Below, piece by piece: positions 13,666-23,972 of a stretch of DNA of 64,000 nucleotides. Source of the stretch: Agaricus subrufescens (lineage: Eukaryota; Basidiomycota; Agaricomycetes; Agaricales; Agaricaceae). The notes beneath the pieces are model-generated. The model was not told the origin of the DNA. It did no database searches and saw only the letters and a list, made by a program, of their open reading frames with translations. The stretch lies in the NCBI GenBank assembly GCA_029945375.1, contig CM057061.1, positions 248,001 through 312,000 of the forward strand, read 5' to 3'. The position numbers were made by a program, and so were the translations under genes. Each line of letters begins with the position of its first letter. The first letter of the stretch is position 1.

Positions 13666-14159
13666 AAAAAATACAGAGATACATGCTACTGTGTCCGTGT
13701 TTTCCTCTTCTTTTTAGTGCAGATCTCACTGTCTCCGTTCTCGAATCGTGATCCTTCCCTTTCCTGAATTCTGATGAAAGATCTCCCGTAAGACTACTAC
13801 AGTTCGAGTAGAATAATATGTACAAGTAATAATGATCAATATTCACCAAACGAAAAAAAACAAAAAACAAGACAAATATGAACATCAAGACAAAAACAGT
13901 GGTATGCGAATGAACAAATGGCGGGAAGGATATCTTGCATGTGTTGTGTGATCATCGTACTGAAGAATGCGGCAAATAACATGCAGCGAACATGGTGGCG
14001 AATAATCATAGGGCATATTCCAAGGTTGTCATCAAGCGGAAGGCTCTGTAGAAGCCAGAGGCGTTTCGCACATTGTACTCTTCCGCACTGACATAATGCT
14101 TTGATCCTTAGACCATTCGGTGGCAGTATAACATAGGTTTTTCATAGAGCGTACTCCAA
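13666..14159. other. Convergent 3' intergenic region
   Basis: This holds the 3' flanks of the CDK7 and nucleoporin-like genes. It includes an A-rich patch near 13850-13875. No ORF, RNA gene or repeat of note was seen. Confidence 0.4.
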
Positions 14160-16988
14160 CTAAACAATGCCGTTGGATTTGGGAGCATTAGGTTTGGGAG
14201 CGTCGCATGTTGTACATTTGGCAGTCGCCGTCGCAGGATTCGCCAGGAAACATTCTCCACAAGTCCATTCACCTCCTGATGGAGCCGACGGCCGCTTCAT
14301 ACCGGCAGCGGCCCAATTGAATGATGAGGTAGGCTTTGGTGCAACATCACCAGGTTTGGGAGCTTCACAAGTTGTACACTTGGTAGTCGCCGTCGCAGGA
14401 TTCGCCAGGAAACATTCGCCGCATGTCCATTGACCTCCTGATGGAGCTGAGGGTTGCTTCAAGCCGGCAGCAGCCCAATTGAATGATGAGGCAGGCTTCG
14501 GTGCTGCAGCACCAGGTTTTGGGGCCTCACAAGTTGTACATTTCGTAGTCGCCGTTGCAGGATTTGCCAGGAAACACTCGCCGCAAGTCCATTCACCGCC
14601 TGATGGAGCTGAAGGTTGCTTCATACCAGCAGCGGCCCAGTTAAATGACGAGGCAGGCTTCGGAGCCACAGCACCAGGTTTGGGAGCCTCACAAATCGTA
14701 CATTTGGTAGTCGCCGTCGCAGGATTGGCCAAGAAGCACCCGTTACAAGTCCATTCACCCCCTGATGGAGCTGATGGTCGCTTCAAACCGGCAGTGGCCC
14801 AGTCGAATGATGAGGTAGACTTCGAAGGCTCTGCGGCTTTGCTGACACAGGTGAAGTCATAAGTAGGAAGAGAGGCTATGGCAGTTGCTTTAGCTGCATC
14901 CATTGCTTTGACATTTCCGGAAGAAGAGGACGGTGGGGAGGTGAAGGTGAAGGTCGGTAGTGATGTAAGTGGTAGACTCTTCGCACTATCCTTGGCACTT
15001 TTTTGGGTGGGGATAGACGAGGGAACTTCATCAATGGTGGAAGTAATCTTTTTGTCCTGTGACACCGCTGGGACGGTAATAGCGACATCTGACGTGACAA
15101 CGGGTTCGACAGCTGGTTTTGATGCCTCTAGCTCAGCCTTGGGTTCAGGTACTGGCGACGCAGGAGAAGAAGCGGGTTCTGGTTGAACGCTGAACCGCAA
15201 TTTACTAGGTTCCTTCGGCATGTTAGATTTGGGTCCGTAGATCGGTTTTATTGGGACATGCGCTCCGGGACCATTTGACTGAACCGTCACAGGTTTCTCT
15301 TGTGTATCCTTCGTCGCTGGGGAGGGGTTCTCTTCAGGCTCCTTGCGTCCATTCGTCAGAGGTTTGAGTCGTTTGGGTAATGGGATTTCCTCTTCCTCTG
15401 TCGTGTCTTTCAGAGGCTCTTTATCTTCAGTAGCCGCCTTTTCGAGGTCGGGAGGAGGTCTTGATCGTTTGCTTCCCTGGAAACATTGTCAGCCTAAAAA
15501 GTCACCAACAGGAATTGGCGGATAACGGACCTCAGGTAATGTAGCCTCTATAATGGCATGAGCCGACATTTCTTTAACAACTTTAGTTGTAGTCTCCTTG
15601 GGCACCGGTTCCGTGGCAGATTTCTTGGCAGGTGCCGCAACGCGTTTCCTCTTAGGCACTGTGGGGTTTTTCACTGGATTTGCTATTTCATAGGGGTTAC
15701 GAAGTTCAGCCAAAACTTTGTCCTGAGAATTGAGACTTTTAACAAGGTCGGTAACATGTTGGGCTGTCTTCGTCCGCCTAACTGGGGCAGATCCTTGGGG
15801 TGAGCCAGATTCACTGCCAGACGGTGAACCTCCCGTCCAGGCCTGGCGCAATGGAGAGGGGACCACGGGAGCCGTGGGTTTTTGTAAAGCTTGACTTCGT
15901 TGTCGCACGGGTGTGGCGACAGGGGCTGATTGTGGTGGCGGCATCGCGGTGGTCCGCGAGGTGGAATCAGTTGATGTAGAGGCAACAGGTAATGGAACCG
16001 GGTTTGGTGGTACAGCATTGACAACTTGGGAATCCTGTGGTTCGGGGACGGAGTCACCTACTTTGCGGCGCTTCCGATCATGACCTAGTAGCCCAACATC
16101 TGTTGAGGTTGTAGCAGCTCCGGAAGCCGCGGATCGATGAAATGTAATGACTGGAGAAGAATAGCTGTTCCGTGTACGACTTGTTCGCGAACTACCGGCA
16201 CCTTTCCACCTGTATGATCCATTAGGATTTTTTGTCAATGTACGAGGAGCCGCCGATGTGGATCTAGGTAATGGGAAAGATGGCGATGTACTGCGCGGAG
16301 GGCTCGTAACGGAGCGGCTCTCGAAACGGAATTGTTTTTCAACTTGCAGTCGATGAATATAAGCTTTTACTAAGCATTAAAATATGACACACCAGGTTTA
16401 CTTTGTTGGATTAACGCGACCATCTGGTTGATATCTTCTGTCGGAATAGGTTGATTCGCATGCTGTACTAAAAAGTCGCTGACAGTGTCAAGGTTTTTTG
16501 ATGGAGAACAACTGGCTTTGAAGGTAAATTCGACGCTGGGCAAGCCTGAATTCGGGGCATCCTGCGTTGGAAGGCTCATCGGGCGCTTGCGGCTAGGTGG
16601 GGGTAAGGGAAAAGCTTGACCGTTGGTAGAAAGGTTCTGTGTTAACTTAGACACGCGTGAACAAGGACCCGGCGAACACAGGAATAAGCTTACTTGTTGG
16701 CCTCTTCTAGAAAGGGACTGCGCTGGTGTAGGAAGGACCTGCTCTTCGCGTTCCTGGTCGTCTGAGTCGGATTCTTCGTCTGATGAAAGACGGTCCTCAT
16801 CCCCCGAGCCATGTGATCGTAAGGGATTGAGAGATCGTAGAAACCCTGACAGGCTCCAGGACTTGGATAATGAGTTTGGATATACCACGGATGTGGATGA
16901 ACCAACATACCGGCTTCTTCGTAGGGCGTACATACGGCAGCGATAAGGCCGCTCTGTTAGAACGACCCGTCCGGCGTGTCGCACTCAT
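14160..16988 (-). CDS. Nucleoporin-like protein with four RanBP2-type zinc fingers (Nup153/Nup1-type)
   Basis: The ATG at 16988 gives a basic N-terminus (MSATRRTGRSNRAALSLPYV), then an acidic stretch (SGDEDRLSSDEESDSDDQE). A conserved-looking segment (NLDTVSDFLVQHANQPIPTE) and the short KNPNGSYRWKGAGSS follow; the latter resembles the SxRW motif seen in Nup1/Nup60/Nup153-like nucleoporins. The centre is Ser/Thr/Pro-rich with basic NLS-like clusters (DRKRRK, PKRKRV). The C-terminal third is four near-identical 54-residue modules, each with WTCGECFLANPATATTKCTT and a CEAPKP tail, that is W-x-C-x2-C-x10-C-x2-C. RanBP2 fingers bind Ran-GDP or ubiquitin. No FG repeats were noticed. A nuclear-pore basket role is inferred; a nuclear RNA- or ubiquitin-binding protein is the alternative. 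Confidence 0.65.
14168..14815 (-). repeat. Four tandem 162-bp repeats encoding the zinc-finger modules
   Basis: The sequence GTCGCCGTCGCAGGATT and its near-copies begin at 14224, 14386, 14548 and 14710, an exact period of 162 bp (54 codons). The copies are highly similar in DNA, including at synonymous sites, which points to recent duplication or gene conversion. Boundaries are approximate to about 10 bp. Confidence 0.85.
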
Positions 16989-17170
16989 GCCTGTTGCAGT
17001 AGATAGAGACCGGTGGTGGTTGTAGAGGGAAGAGGTGGTGGATGGTCCAGTAGCACACGGCGCACAAAGGACGATGCGCTTGCCGAATTGGGGCGATTCG
17101 TTCTCACAGCCACGTGGACAGCTCAACCCCAAGCCGTCATTGTCCGCAACAGCGAGCAAACACAATTCCC

Positions 17171-17872
17171 ATGTCGAATGAACAGCCATACCCGCTCATT
17201 GACGCAGACCCCCATGCGGCGCGTGTCATCAGATATATGAGACCCTCAGACTATGCAGTCTGGGCGGGAGCCACAGGTGCTTTCCCCGCTGCTTTGTACT
17301 TTTGGGGTGCGTGTCGAGTATAACTGTTGCCAGTGTCTTGTCCTCATATTCTGGCAGAAATGGCAGATCCTACTAAAATCAAACTAAGGACACCTCTACG
17401 CTTGGGTGGTTTGTTTGGCTTTATCGGTGGATTCATGTTGGCATACCAGCGATCAAGCAGTCCGTTTCACTAACCCATTCAACGATTCCCAAATATTCAC
17501 CCGTACCATATAGCACGTTTCTGGGGCTGGTCGGAGAACAAGCGTGAATACGACCGCGACCTTGAGGAGCTAAGTCAACTTGCACGAGAAGGCAAGCCTT
17601 TATATGGCGAGTCCCATCAACCGGAATGGGTTCAAGCAGCTGCGTTCCGCAACTCTCAATGGTCCCAGCTAAAGTTTTGTGAGTGTCTACATGCATTCAG
17701 TTACTGAACAACTACTCAACTCGGATGTTGTAGCCGTGTTCCCTATGTGAGAGTAATTCTCTATTTGTGCTCTGCATCCACTGATAACATACCCAGGTTC
17801 AATTTCGTGAACCACCCACACCATGGCACTGACCCGGCTAAATACGGGGTGAAAAAGGAGGATTCTCAATAA
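17171..17872 (+). CDS. NADH:ubiquinone oxidoreductase (complex I) 21 kDa subunit
   Basis: This is a fungal accessory subunit of mitochondrial complex I in the inner membrane. The ATG at 17171 gives MSNEQPYPLIDADPHAARVI, then RYMRPSDYAVWAGATGAFPA with a first hydrophobic segment (ATGAFPAALYFWE) and, after an intron, LGGLFGFIGGFMLAYQRSS as a second one. The C-terminal part RFWGWSENKREYDRDLEELS, HQPEWVQAAAFRNSQWSQLK and FNFVNHPHHGTDPAKYGVKK fits the conserved C-terminal domain of the NUXM/21 kDa family. The stop is at 17870-17872. The gene is divergent from the nucleoporin-like gene, with 182 bp between starts and a CACGTG at 17111-17116. Confidence 0.9.
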
Positions 17873-18258
17873 TTTATCCGATGTCATTCCATGAAGTTCC
17901 CTAATACATATAGATCGTCTGGTCTACCCTTGGAATCGTCCTTCGCCATCATTCGGAAAAACTCCGACGACTGATGAACTTTGACTTTCCATTGCATTCC
18001 TAAATTCAGTTTTCTCGGGACTCTGTCGTCCACGCCATGAGTGGGTGCACATGACTCTTGCTTTCGCCCTCAAAAGAGAACTTTCGACCACGGTGTTAGT
18101 CATAGGTGAGTTACCCATGTCCTGGGCCTATGTATAAGTGTGTATGTGTCGAGAAAACCGTGGAAACGTCGGTGTCTAGGGTTGTAACTTCCGAATACCT
18201 TGGCTTCGATCGTGAACTCGATACCTATTGCTCTGTGTCAAGTGATCCGACCGCAGGA

Positions 18259-18265
18259 TATAAAT
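18259..18265 (+). promoter_or_regulatory. TATA box of the first GH45 gene
   Basis: TATAAAT lies 60 bp upstream of the ATG at 18319 and is conserved at the same place in the duplicated gene, within the shared context AGTGATCCGACC...ATATAAAT. Confidence 0.7.
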
Positions 18266-18318
18266 CATGTCTCCCTTGAGTTTCCTGAAAAATTATTTCC
18301 CCTACACACCTCATAGTC

Positions 18319-19055
18319 ATGAAATTGACTGCCCTAGCTGTCTTCCTAACCACAGTTGCTGGCACGAATGCCTGGGTACAGAGCGCTTCTGGTTCTGCCT
18401 CTTTCACTATGTATTCAGGTTGTGGTGCACCAGCCTGTGGAAAAACTGGGTCAGGTTTTACGGCCGCTGTGAACCAGTTGATGTTTGGTTCAAGCCCAGG
18501 CCTTGGTGCTGGCGACGCTTGTGGACGTTGTTTCTCCATCACAGCCACTTCCGATCCTTTCTCCCCTTCATTCACTGGGCCTTTCCATACTATTGTGGTC
18601 AAGGTGACAGATCTTTGGTAAGTTCACTTCTCTACGCATCGGGTATGTGGCAACTTATAGACCTCTACAGCCCAATCAACGGAAATCAGGTATAATAATT
18701 AATTTGTTTGATTGAGATGATGAATGAAGTAACATATACACAAGGAATGGTGTGGTCAAACATCAAGCAACCAAAACAACCAACATGGACAACCATTCCA
18801 GTAATCGTTTCCTGTCTAGAAAATGAATACATTACTAAATTCATTGATAGCTTCGACATCTGTGGAGATACGGGAGGCGCTGGAGCGTTCTTCCCCTCTG
18901 GCCATGGAGCCTTGCTAGGCCATTTCCAAGAGGTATCTTGTAGCCAGTGGTCAGGCTCTGACGGAGGAGCCTTATTCAATGGTGCATGCCTCTCTGGCGA
19001 AACAGCAGGGAACTGGCCGTCGACTGGTTGTGGTAACCAGGGAACTTCACCTTGA
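18319..19055 (+). CDS. Secreted endoglucanase, GH45 subfamily C (copy 1)
   Basis: It is predicted to cleave beta-1,4-glucan in plant cell walls. A signal peptide (MKLTALAVFLTTVAGTNA) precedes a single small catalytic domain of about 180 residues with no CBM1. Exons give SASFTMYSGCGAPACGKTGS, GDACGRCFSITATSD, TIVVKVTDL, a tiny exon CPINGNQ, EWCGQTSSNQNNQHGQPF and FDICGDTGGAG, ending in WPSTGCGNQGTSP. The Asp of FDIC and the Asn of NGNQ match Asp114 and Asn92, the catalytic pair described for Phanerochaete Cel45A. All introns use GT donors. A TATA box lies 60 bp upstream. The gene is the left member of a tandem duplicate. Confidence 0.93.
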
Positions 19056-19124
19056 GAGGTGTCCCGAGTAGCATCATCGTTTATGAGATTAGTTTTTTTT
19101 TTTGGCTTCGAGTTCTTGAATCAA

Positions 19125-19362
19125 CTTTGGATCAGTGAGAAGCCAAACGAAGTTATCGTTGTATGAAATTTATTGAGAGACGGTATTCGAAAGGGTAGAG
19201 ACAACCGGAGTAGTACTTCTTTGTGTAAGGAGAAACACCAAAGGTCTTTTCCGGGAAGATTTGAGGTTTTCTAACTATTCAAAGTCATATAAGCGTCTTT
19301 CAGGGCCATAAACGTTACTGTTGGCATCAAAAGTGAACTCAGTAGAAGCGCATGAGTTAAAT
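19125..19362 (-). pseudogene. Decayed 3' fragment of the DHHC palmitoyltransferase gene
   Basis: Read on the minus strand, this segment aligns with the last roughly 80 codons of the intact palmitoyltransferase gene at 20669-20910. The clearest match is ERRLYDF followed by a stop, against [13 protein letters not shown] in the intact gene; KSSRKRPLV against KSFWKRPLV and ITSFGFSLIQ-like DNA at the end also match. It has an in-frame TAG, frameshifts and no upstream exons. It is a by-product of the tandem duplication and is very probably non-coding. Confidence 0.8.
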
Positions 19363-19789
19363 CCATAAAGTTCCCTAGTCTATTTAGATCTTAGGCCAGT
19401 CCACCTTTCAATGGAACTGTCCTTCGCCATCATTCCAAAAACAAAAAGTAATAGGCAGTTACGGCTAATAAAATTTCATTACCGAATCAAGTTTTCTTCT
19501 TGTGTCTGAATTCCGTCACCATCCAACACATGGGGAAGAGTCCGTAATTCTTCTCTATGCCCTCAAAAGTGTGCGTTTAGCTACAAGGTGTTATAGGTGA
19601 GTGACTATGCCCTGGACTTATGTACAAGTGTGCACATGTCGAGGAAACTGCGGATGTGGCAGCTTGTCTGGCCTCCTAACGAGATTTCTGTAATTTCCGG
19701 ACTCGGATTCCCTGTATTCTTTTTTCTTAGCCTCGGTTTTGAACGTAATCCTTTAGGACTGCCCTATATCCAGTGATCCGACCACAACA

Positions 19790-19796
19790 TATAAAT
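19790..19796 (+). promoter_or_regulatory. TATA box of the second GH45 gene
   Basis: TATAAAT lies 57 bp upstream of the ATG at 19847, the same arrangement as in the first copy. Confidence 0.7.
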
Positions 19797-19846
19797 GGCA
19801 CTCATAAACTTTTCAAAAATCGGTTCCCCAACATTGCCCTACAGTC

Positions 19847-20599
19847 ATGAAATTGGCCGCCCCAGCTGTCTTTCTTACAGTAGCGACTGGCGCTAATGCC
19901 TGGCTTCAGAGAGCCTCTGGTAACGCTTCTTTCACCTGGTATACAGATTGCAGTGCAGCAGCCTGTGGAGAAACGGCATCAGGGTATACAGCAGCTGTGA
20001 ACCAGTTGATGTATGGTTCACCACCCGGCCTTGGTGAAGGCGACGCTTGTGGTCGCTGTTTTTCTATTACAGGCACCTCTGATGCCTATGAACCTTCGTT
20101 CCCTGGGCCTTTCCATACCATTGTGGTCAAGGTGACAGATCTTTGGTAAGGTTACTCCCTAGAGTACCAGATATATGGCAGCTTATAGACCTTTTAACAG
20201 TCCAATCAAGGGGAACGAGGCACGATAATAAGCTCTTCTGGTTGATTGATGGATAAAACTAACATATACCGAAGGAGTGGTGTGCTCAAACATCAAACGA
20301 CCCATACAACACGCATAGGCAACCATTCCAGTGAATTCAATTTTTTTTCGTCTGGAAAGTGGATATAACACTGAATCACCAACAGCTTCGACATTTGTGC
20401 AGATACGGGAGGAGCTGAAGCATTCTTCCCGGACCCGCTCGAGTCCCATGGTTCCCTGTTAGGTCATTTCGAGGAGGTATCTTGTGATCAATGGTCTGGC
20501 TCTGATGGGGACGCCATGTGGGAAGGTGCATGCCTCTCCGGTGAGACAGCTGAGAATTGGCCGTCGACTGCTTGTGGTAACCAAGGGACTCCACCATGA
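19847..20599 (+). CDS. Secreted endoglucanase, GH45 subfamily C (copy 2, atypical splice donor)
   Basis: The product parallels copy 1: signal peptide MKLAAPAVFLTVATGANA, SFTWYTDCSAAACGETASG, GDACGRCFSITGTSD, TIVVKVTDL, the tiny exon CPIKGNE, EWCAQTSNDPYNTHRQPF, FDICADTGGAEAFFP, DQWSGSDGDAMWEGACLSGE and a C-terminus WPSTACGNQGTPP. The catalytic-type Asp (FDIC) and Asn (KGNE) are kept. Differences are an insertion before SHGSLLGHF and CAQ in place of CGQ. The intron after KGNE starts GCACGA (near 20222), where copy 1 has GTATAA; reading through meets TAA at once. So this copy needs a rare GC-AG intron, or is impaired. Confidence 0.85.
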
Positions 20600-20668
20600 G
20601 AAGCATCTAGAGTAACGTCGTTTTATGGGTTTTATGATATTAGTTATTTTTCGCATTGAGTTCTTCTA

Positions 20669-22028
20669 TCAGAATTGGATTAATGAGGGGCCAAACGAAG
20701 TTGTCGCTGTAGGGAAAGGCGTCAAGAGAAAATTCTTAGGAAGGTAGAAGCAACCAGAGTAGTACCTATTTGTGAGAGGAGGAACTAAAGGTCTCTTCCA
20801 AAAAGATTTGAAGTTTTTGGAATATCCCAAGTCGTATAAGCGTCTTCCGTGTGGCACAGGTGCAACCGTTTGCATCGAAGTAGACTCAACCGAAGCAGAC
20901 GAACTAGAAATACATATGAAGTTTTCGTTCGGCTTCTTCGACGCTGATGGTCGCAGCAAGTCAAGCGTCGTCAGTCCGTTCAATATCTGGTAGCTTGTCT
21001 TGAGTGCAAGGACCTAAAAATAACATCAGCTGCGGTTCAATAAAATTAAGAAACGATGCTTTACAAAAGAAAACATGCAGACTATTAATATTATAAAAGT
21101 CGCTGAATGTACTAGTAGATGGGGTGCTTCCAGCAAAGAGTTTTGATGTACTGGCTTTTCTAGGACTCGAAACCCAAGAGCCGCACCGATAATGTATCGG
21201 CCAGGAGGACCACCAAAAGCCCAAGAATATACCCTCGTCCACCAAATTTCCTGGATCGCCGGATCCTGTTTTGATAGCTGTAATACGTATAGAAGTTGAT
21301 GCCACAACAGTCCAGCTATTGGAAGAACACCGATCATGAACATCACCGGGGCCAAGAACAGAACAGACAAGAATAGTTTCATTTTGGCTAGGGTCACACA
21401 GTTGCCCAGCTATAACAATATCTCAGTCAAAATATTCTTCAACAGAAAAGGATGAAACAAACCCATGGACAGTGGTGATCAAATTCCAATCTGCAGACGC
21501 CACAGACAGAACAATGATGCGCTCTAGGTGGCTTCCAAGATCCAGCACATGAGCCCTTGAGACAGATTGATAGGTCACCGGTATCATTGATACATTGGTA
21601 TGGATGTTCAATCATCTTTTTATCTGGTATAGGGAATGATGGGACGTTGTGCGTTCGGCGCCCGCTGGTGAGATGATAGCAACAAAAAGAAATAAATATC
21701 AGCGTGGTATCCATGAATACGCAGTACAAAACTGGTGAATAGTCAGATATGGGAAAGGGGAGAGCAAAGAGGGGCGCACTTGCGGAAAGAGGTGCATTTT
21801 GCTTCTCCCAGAGCCATTGTGCTGTCACCAAGTGAGCAAATCGCTGCAGAGAAAGATCGTGAAGGTATTCACCGCCAATTTCAACGTTTACAAAATACAG
21901 GCTATAGCTGAATGATGCTTAATCTTCATGCACTGGTAGATAGCACTTGCTACGTACCCAATGAGAAGATAGAGCCCCATAGAGAGTGCCCTTTCGAAGG
22001 CAATCCATGCGTTGGCGTAGGCCGACAT
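20669..22028 (-). CDS. DHHC-type protein S-palmitoyltransferase
   Basis: It attaches palmitate to cysteines of membrane-associated proteins. The ATG at 22028 gives [20 protein letters not shown], the start of the first membrane helix, joined by splicing to [21 protein letters not shown] second helix ([18 protein letters not shown]) precedes the Cys-rich domain: [35 protein letters not shown], with DHHC as the active site. Further helices follow ([19 protein letters not shown] and [11 protein letters not shown]). The last exon begins [20 protein letters not shown] with a TTxE-like motif and has [16 protein letters not shown], a pattern usual near the C-terminus of this family. That exon lies inside the GH45 duplication. 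It is divergent from the phosphatase gene, 266 bp between starts. Confidence 0.88.
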
Positions 22029-22294
22029 TCGAGTGTGTCAGACTTAGTGTTTTACGCCCGGTACAAATTCTGTATGGGTGCAGTGTTGAAGGACAGACCG
22101 GGCGTGAAACTGAACTGACGGATGGGTTCAGTGAGTTGAATGTAGTATTCATCGTCTTCCCCGTGTTTAATATATGACCCGAGTTCAGCAACACAGCTTT
22201 GGACACAACCCCATCAGGGGCACTTCGCCTCCGTATGCCAGGTTGGCGCCTAATCTCTTCCACATAACCAACATCCACATACTCGGTTCATAGC

Positions 22295-22960
22295 ATGTTG
22301 TCATTCCCCCAGCAAAGGTGGCAGCTTGCGCGCTCTTTGACCCAAGTTCGGGCTGGAGAGCCTATCCATCTCATCGTTGATCGCCTGTATCTCGGAAGCT
22401 GGGAGGCTGCGACGGATAAGGAGAAGTTGGTGGAGCTTGGAATCACCCATGTTATTTCCGTGTTCGAGCAATCTCCAGATATTCCTGGGGTCGTCCCTAG
22501 GGACAACCTACTACACATACGAATAAGTGATACCGCCGGTACAGATATTCTATGTCATCTCGACAAGACAACGGACTTCATCCAGTCCGCCTTAGCGGCT
22601 GACAAGAAAAACAAAATCCTTGTGAGCCCTGTCCCCAGCTACTATAGTTCATGACGACTCATGAGTACAAATGAGGTTCATTGCCTTATGGGCATCAGCC
22701 GAAGCGCAACAGTGGTATCAGCGTATCTGGTTGCAACACAGAAAATAACGGGTGAAAGTGCCATTGCTTTCGTGCAAAAGAGGCGACCAATTGTCTGCCC
22801 CAACCTTGGTTTCCGAAAGCAACTCGACATATACGCAAGCAAGCACGTAGAGGTTGTACCGAGTGAAGGATCGTTGTCTGCTCTGGGACAGATCAAGGCA
22901 TGGACGAGTGCTGTGAAGCTTGGTAAAGGACCTTCTAAAGTATCTGTCCCCGAGTCGTAG
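22295..22960 (+). CDS. Dual-specificity protein phosphatase
   Basis: The ATG at 22295 gives MLSFPQQRWQLARSLTQVRA, then the typical entry to a DUSP fold, VDRLYLGSWEAATDKEKLVE and LGITHVISVFEQSP. The expected Asp lies in HIRISDTAGTDIL. After an intron the signature loop VHCLMGISRSATVVSAYLVA carries the HCx5R active site. The rest (AIAFVQKRRPIVCPNLGFRK) completes the domain and leaves a short C-terminal tail. The size (about 200 residues, no other domain) matches atypical DUSPs. The substrate is unknown. Confidence 0.9.
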
Positions 22961-23026
22961 CGCAAGTCAAGCTGACCCATACAGTTCAGGCGGACTGTGT
23001 CTTCTACCCAATTAATACATGTTAAT

Positions 23027-23876
23027 TTACAAATCTGGGTTCAAGTCCAAATCCAAGTCGAAGAATTGCGGTCGAGGAGCACCGCGGTCCTGGCGGTAGG
23101 GATTGGCGCCCATGTATTGATTGAAATCAATCTTTGGGGAGACAGTATTGGGGGCCGCTGGAATTATGAAATTAGGGCGAACGCAGAAAGGGAAGAAACC
23201 TGAGTACGTACGTCGACCGACTGAATGTGTCTCTCCAAGTGTGCCAAGAGGTGCTTCCACATTGAGATGCCCGCGCCGCATTTTCTCTTCGTTGGGAAAT
23301 GGAGGAAAGAATAGAGGAGGTGGTGGCTGGCCTGGAAGGCTGAGATCTGGCATATTTGGAGGTGCAGATGTGAAGGCACTGAGGCTTTGCGCATATGTCA
23401 GTAATTCAGGATAAGGTATAGATGCTGCAGGGTTTGCGTAAGAATGTAGACTCTCGTGGACAGTCCTTATTCGCACCTTTCTTCGCCTGCTCTATCGCTT
23501 TAAGTCTTTCCGTACCCTCCTCTATCATTTCCTCGAGCTCTTCCTTTCCTTTTGCGAGTTCCTCGCATATCTTCCTCCACTGGTCTTCTAATCCCAAAAT
23601 CTCAGTCTCGAGTGCCTCAATCTGTCGCTGTTTTATTTGGTGTGTCTGGGCGACATTTATCGCATCTGCCAGAGTCCGATCACAGCGCAGAAAAGCATCC
23701 AGGGATGGTGGAGGAGGAGGTTTCGTCTGTGGCGGTGAAAGGGAAAGAAAGAGTGTCTGGGAGAGGGTCTGCAGCTCGTTCAGGGGGTCCATGAGTATCG
23801 AGGACATCGACTCGACATCCTTGGGCGCGTTCGAGGGACCCGCAGCGGCATTGGGCTGTGGCACTGGCAGCGACAT
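23027..23876 (-). CDS. MED4: Mediator complex subunit 4
   Basis: Med4 is part of the Mediator middle module that links activators to RNA polymerase II. The ATG at 23876 opens a Pro-rich start (MSLPVPQPNAAAGPSNAP), then LNELQTLSQTLFLSL and a long coiled coil (IKQRQIEALETEILGLEDQW, EELAKGKEELEEMIEEGTER). After the intron comes ASIPYPELLTYAQSLSAFTS, the conserved Med4 motif with Tyr-Pro and the A-x2-[IL]S...TSAPPN pattern, and a short Pro-rich tail with NQYMGANPYRQD. It is head-to-head with the CLC gene, 96 bp between start codons. Confidence 0.88.
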
Positions 23877-23972
23877 GCAGCGAGAGACGCGTTTGTTTGG
23901 CTGGCGCGCGCGGACTAAACATCACGATTGACATCATACCGTACCTGGCTCGACTCTCTTCATGCTCTCTTC

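Larger units (their letters stand above)
17893..19362 (+). repeat. Tandem segmental duplication, left unit (about 1.5 kb)
   Basis: The unit begins about 20 bp after the complex I subunit stop codon (AAGTTCCCTAATACATATAG) and runs to the start of the right unit. It contains a GH45 promoter, the GH45 gene and a decayed copy of the 3' end of the palmitoyltransferase gene. The matching right unit starts with AAGTTCCCTAGTCTATTTAG at 19367. The copies are diverged but alignable by eye along their length. Confidence 0.8.
19367..20910 (+). repeat. Tandem segmental duplication, right unit (about 1.5 kb)
   Basis: This is the second copy of the unit starting at 17893. It contains a GH45 promoter with TATA box, the second GH45 gene and, at its right end, the functional 3' coding end of the palmitoyltransferase gene. 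The right homology limit falls inside that coding sequence near 20910. Confidence 0.8.

Noticed and set aside
14167..14862. Plus-strand ORFs with repeated GLGASQVVHLVVAVAGFARK-like segments
   Set aside because: They are the reverse complement of the zinc-finger repeats, which have the proper Cys spacing on the minus strand.
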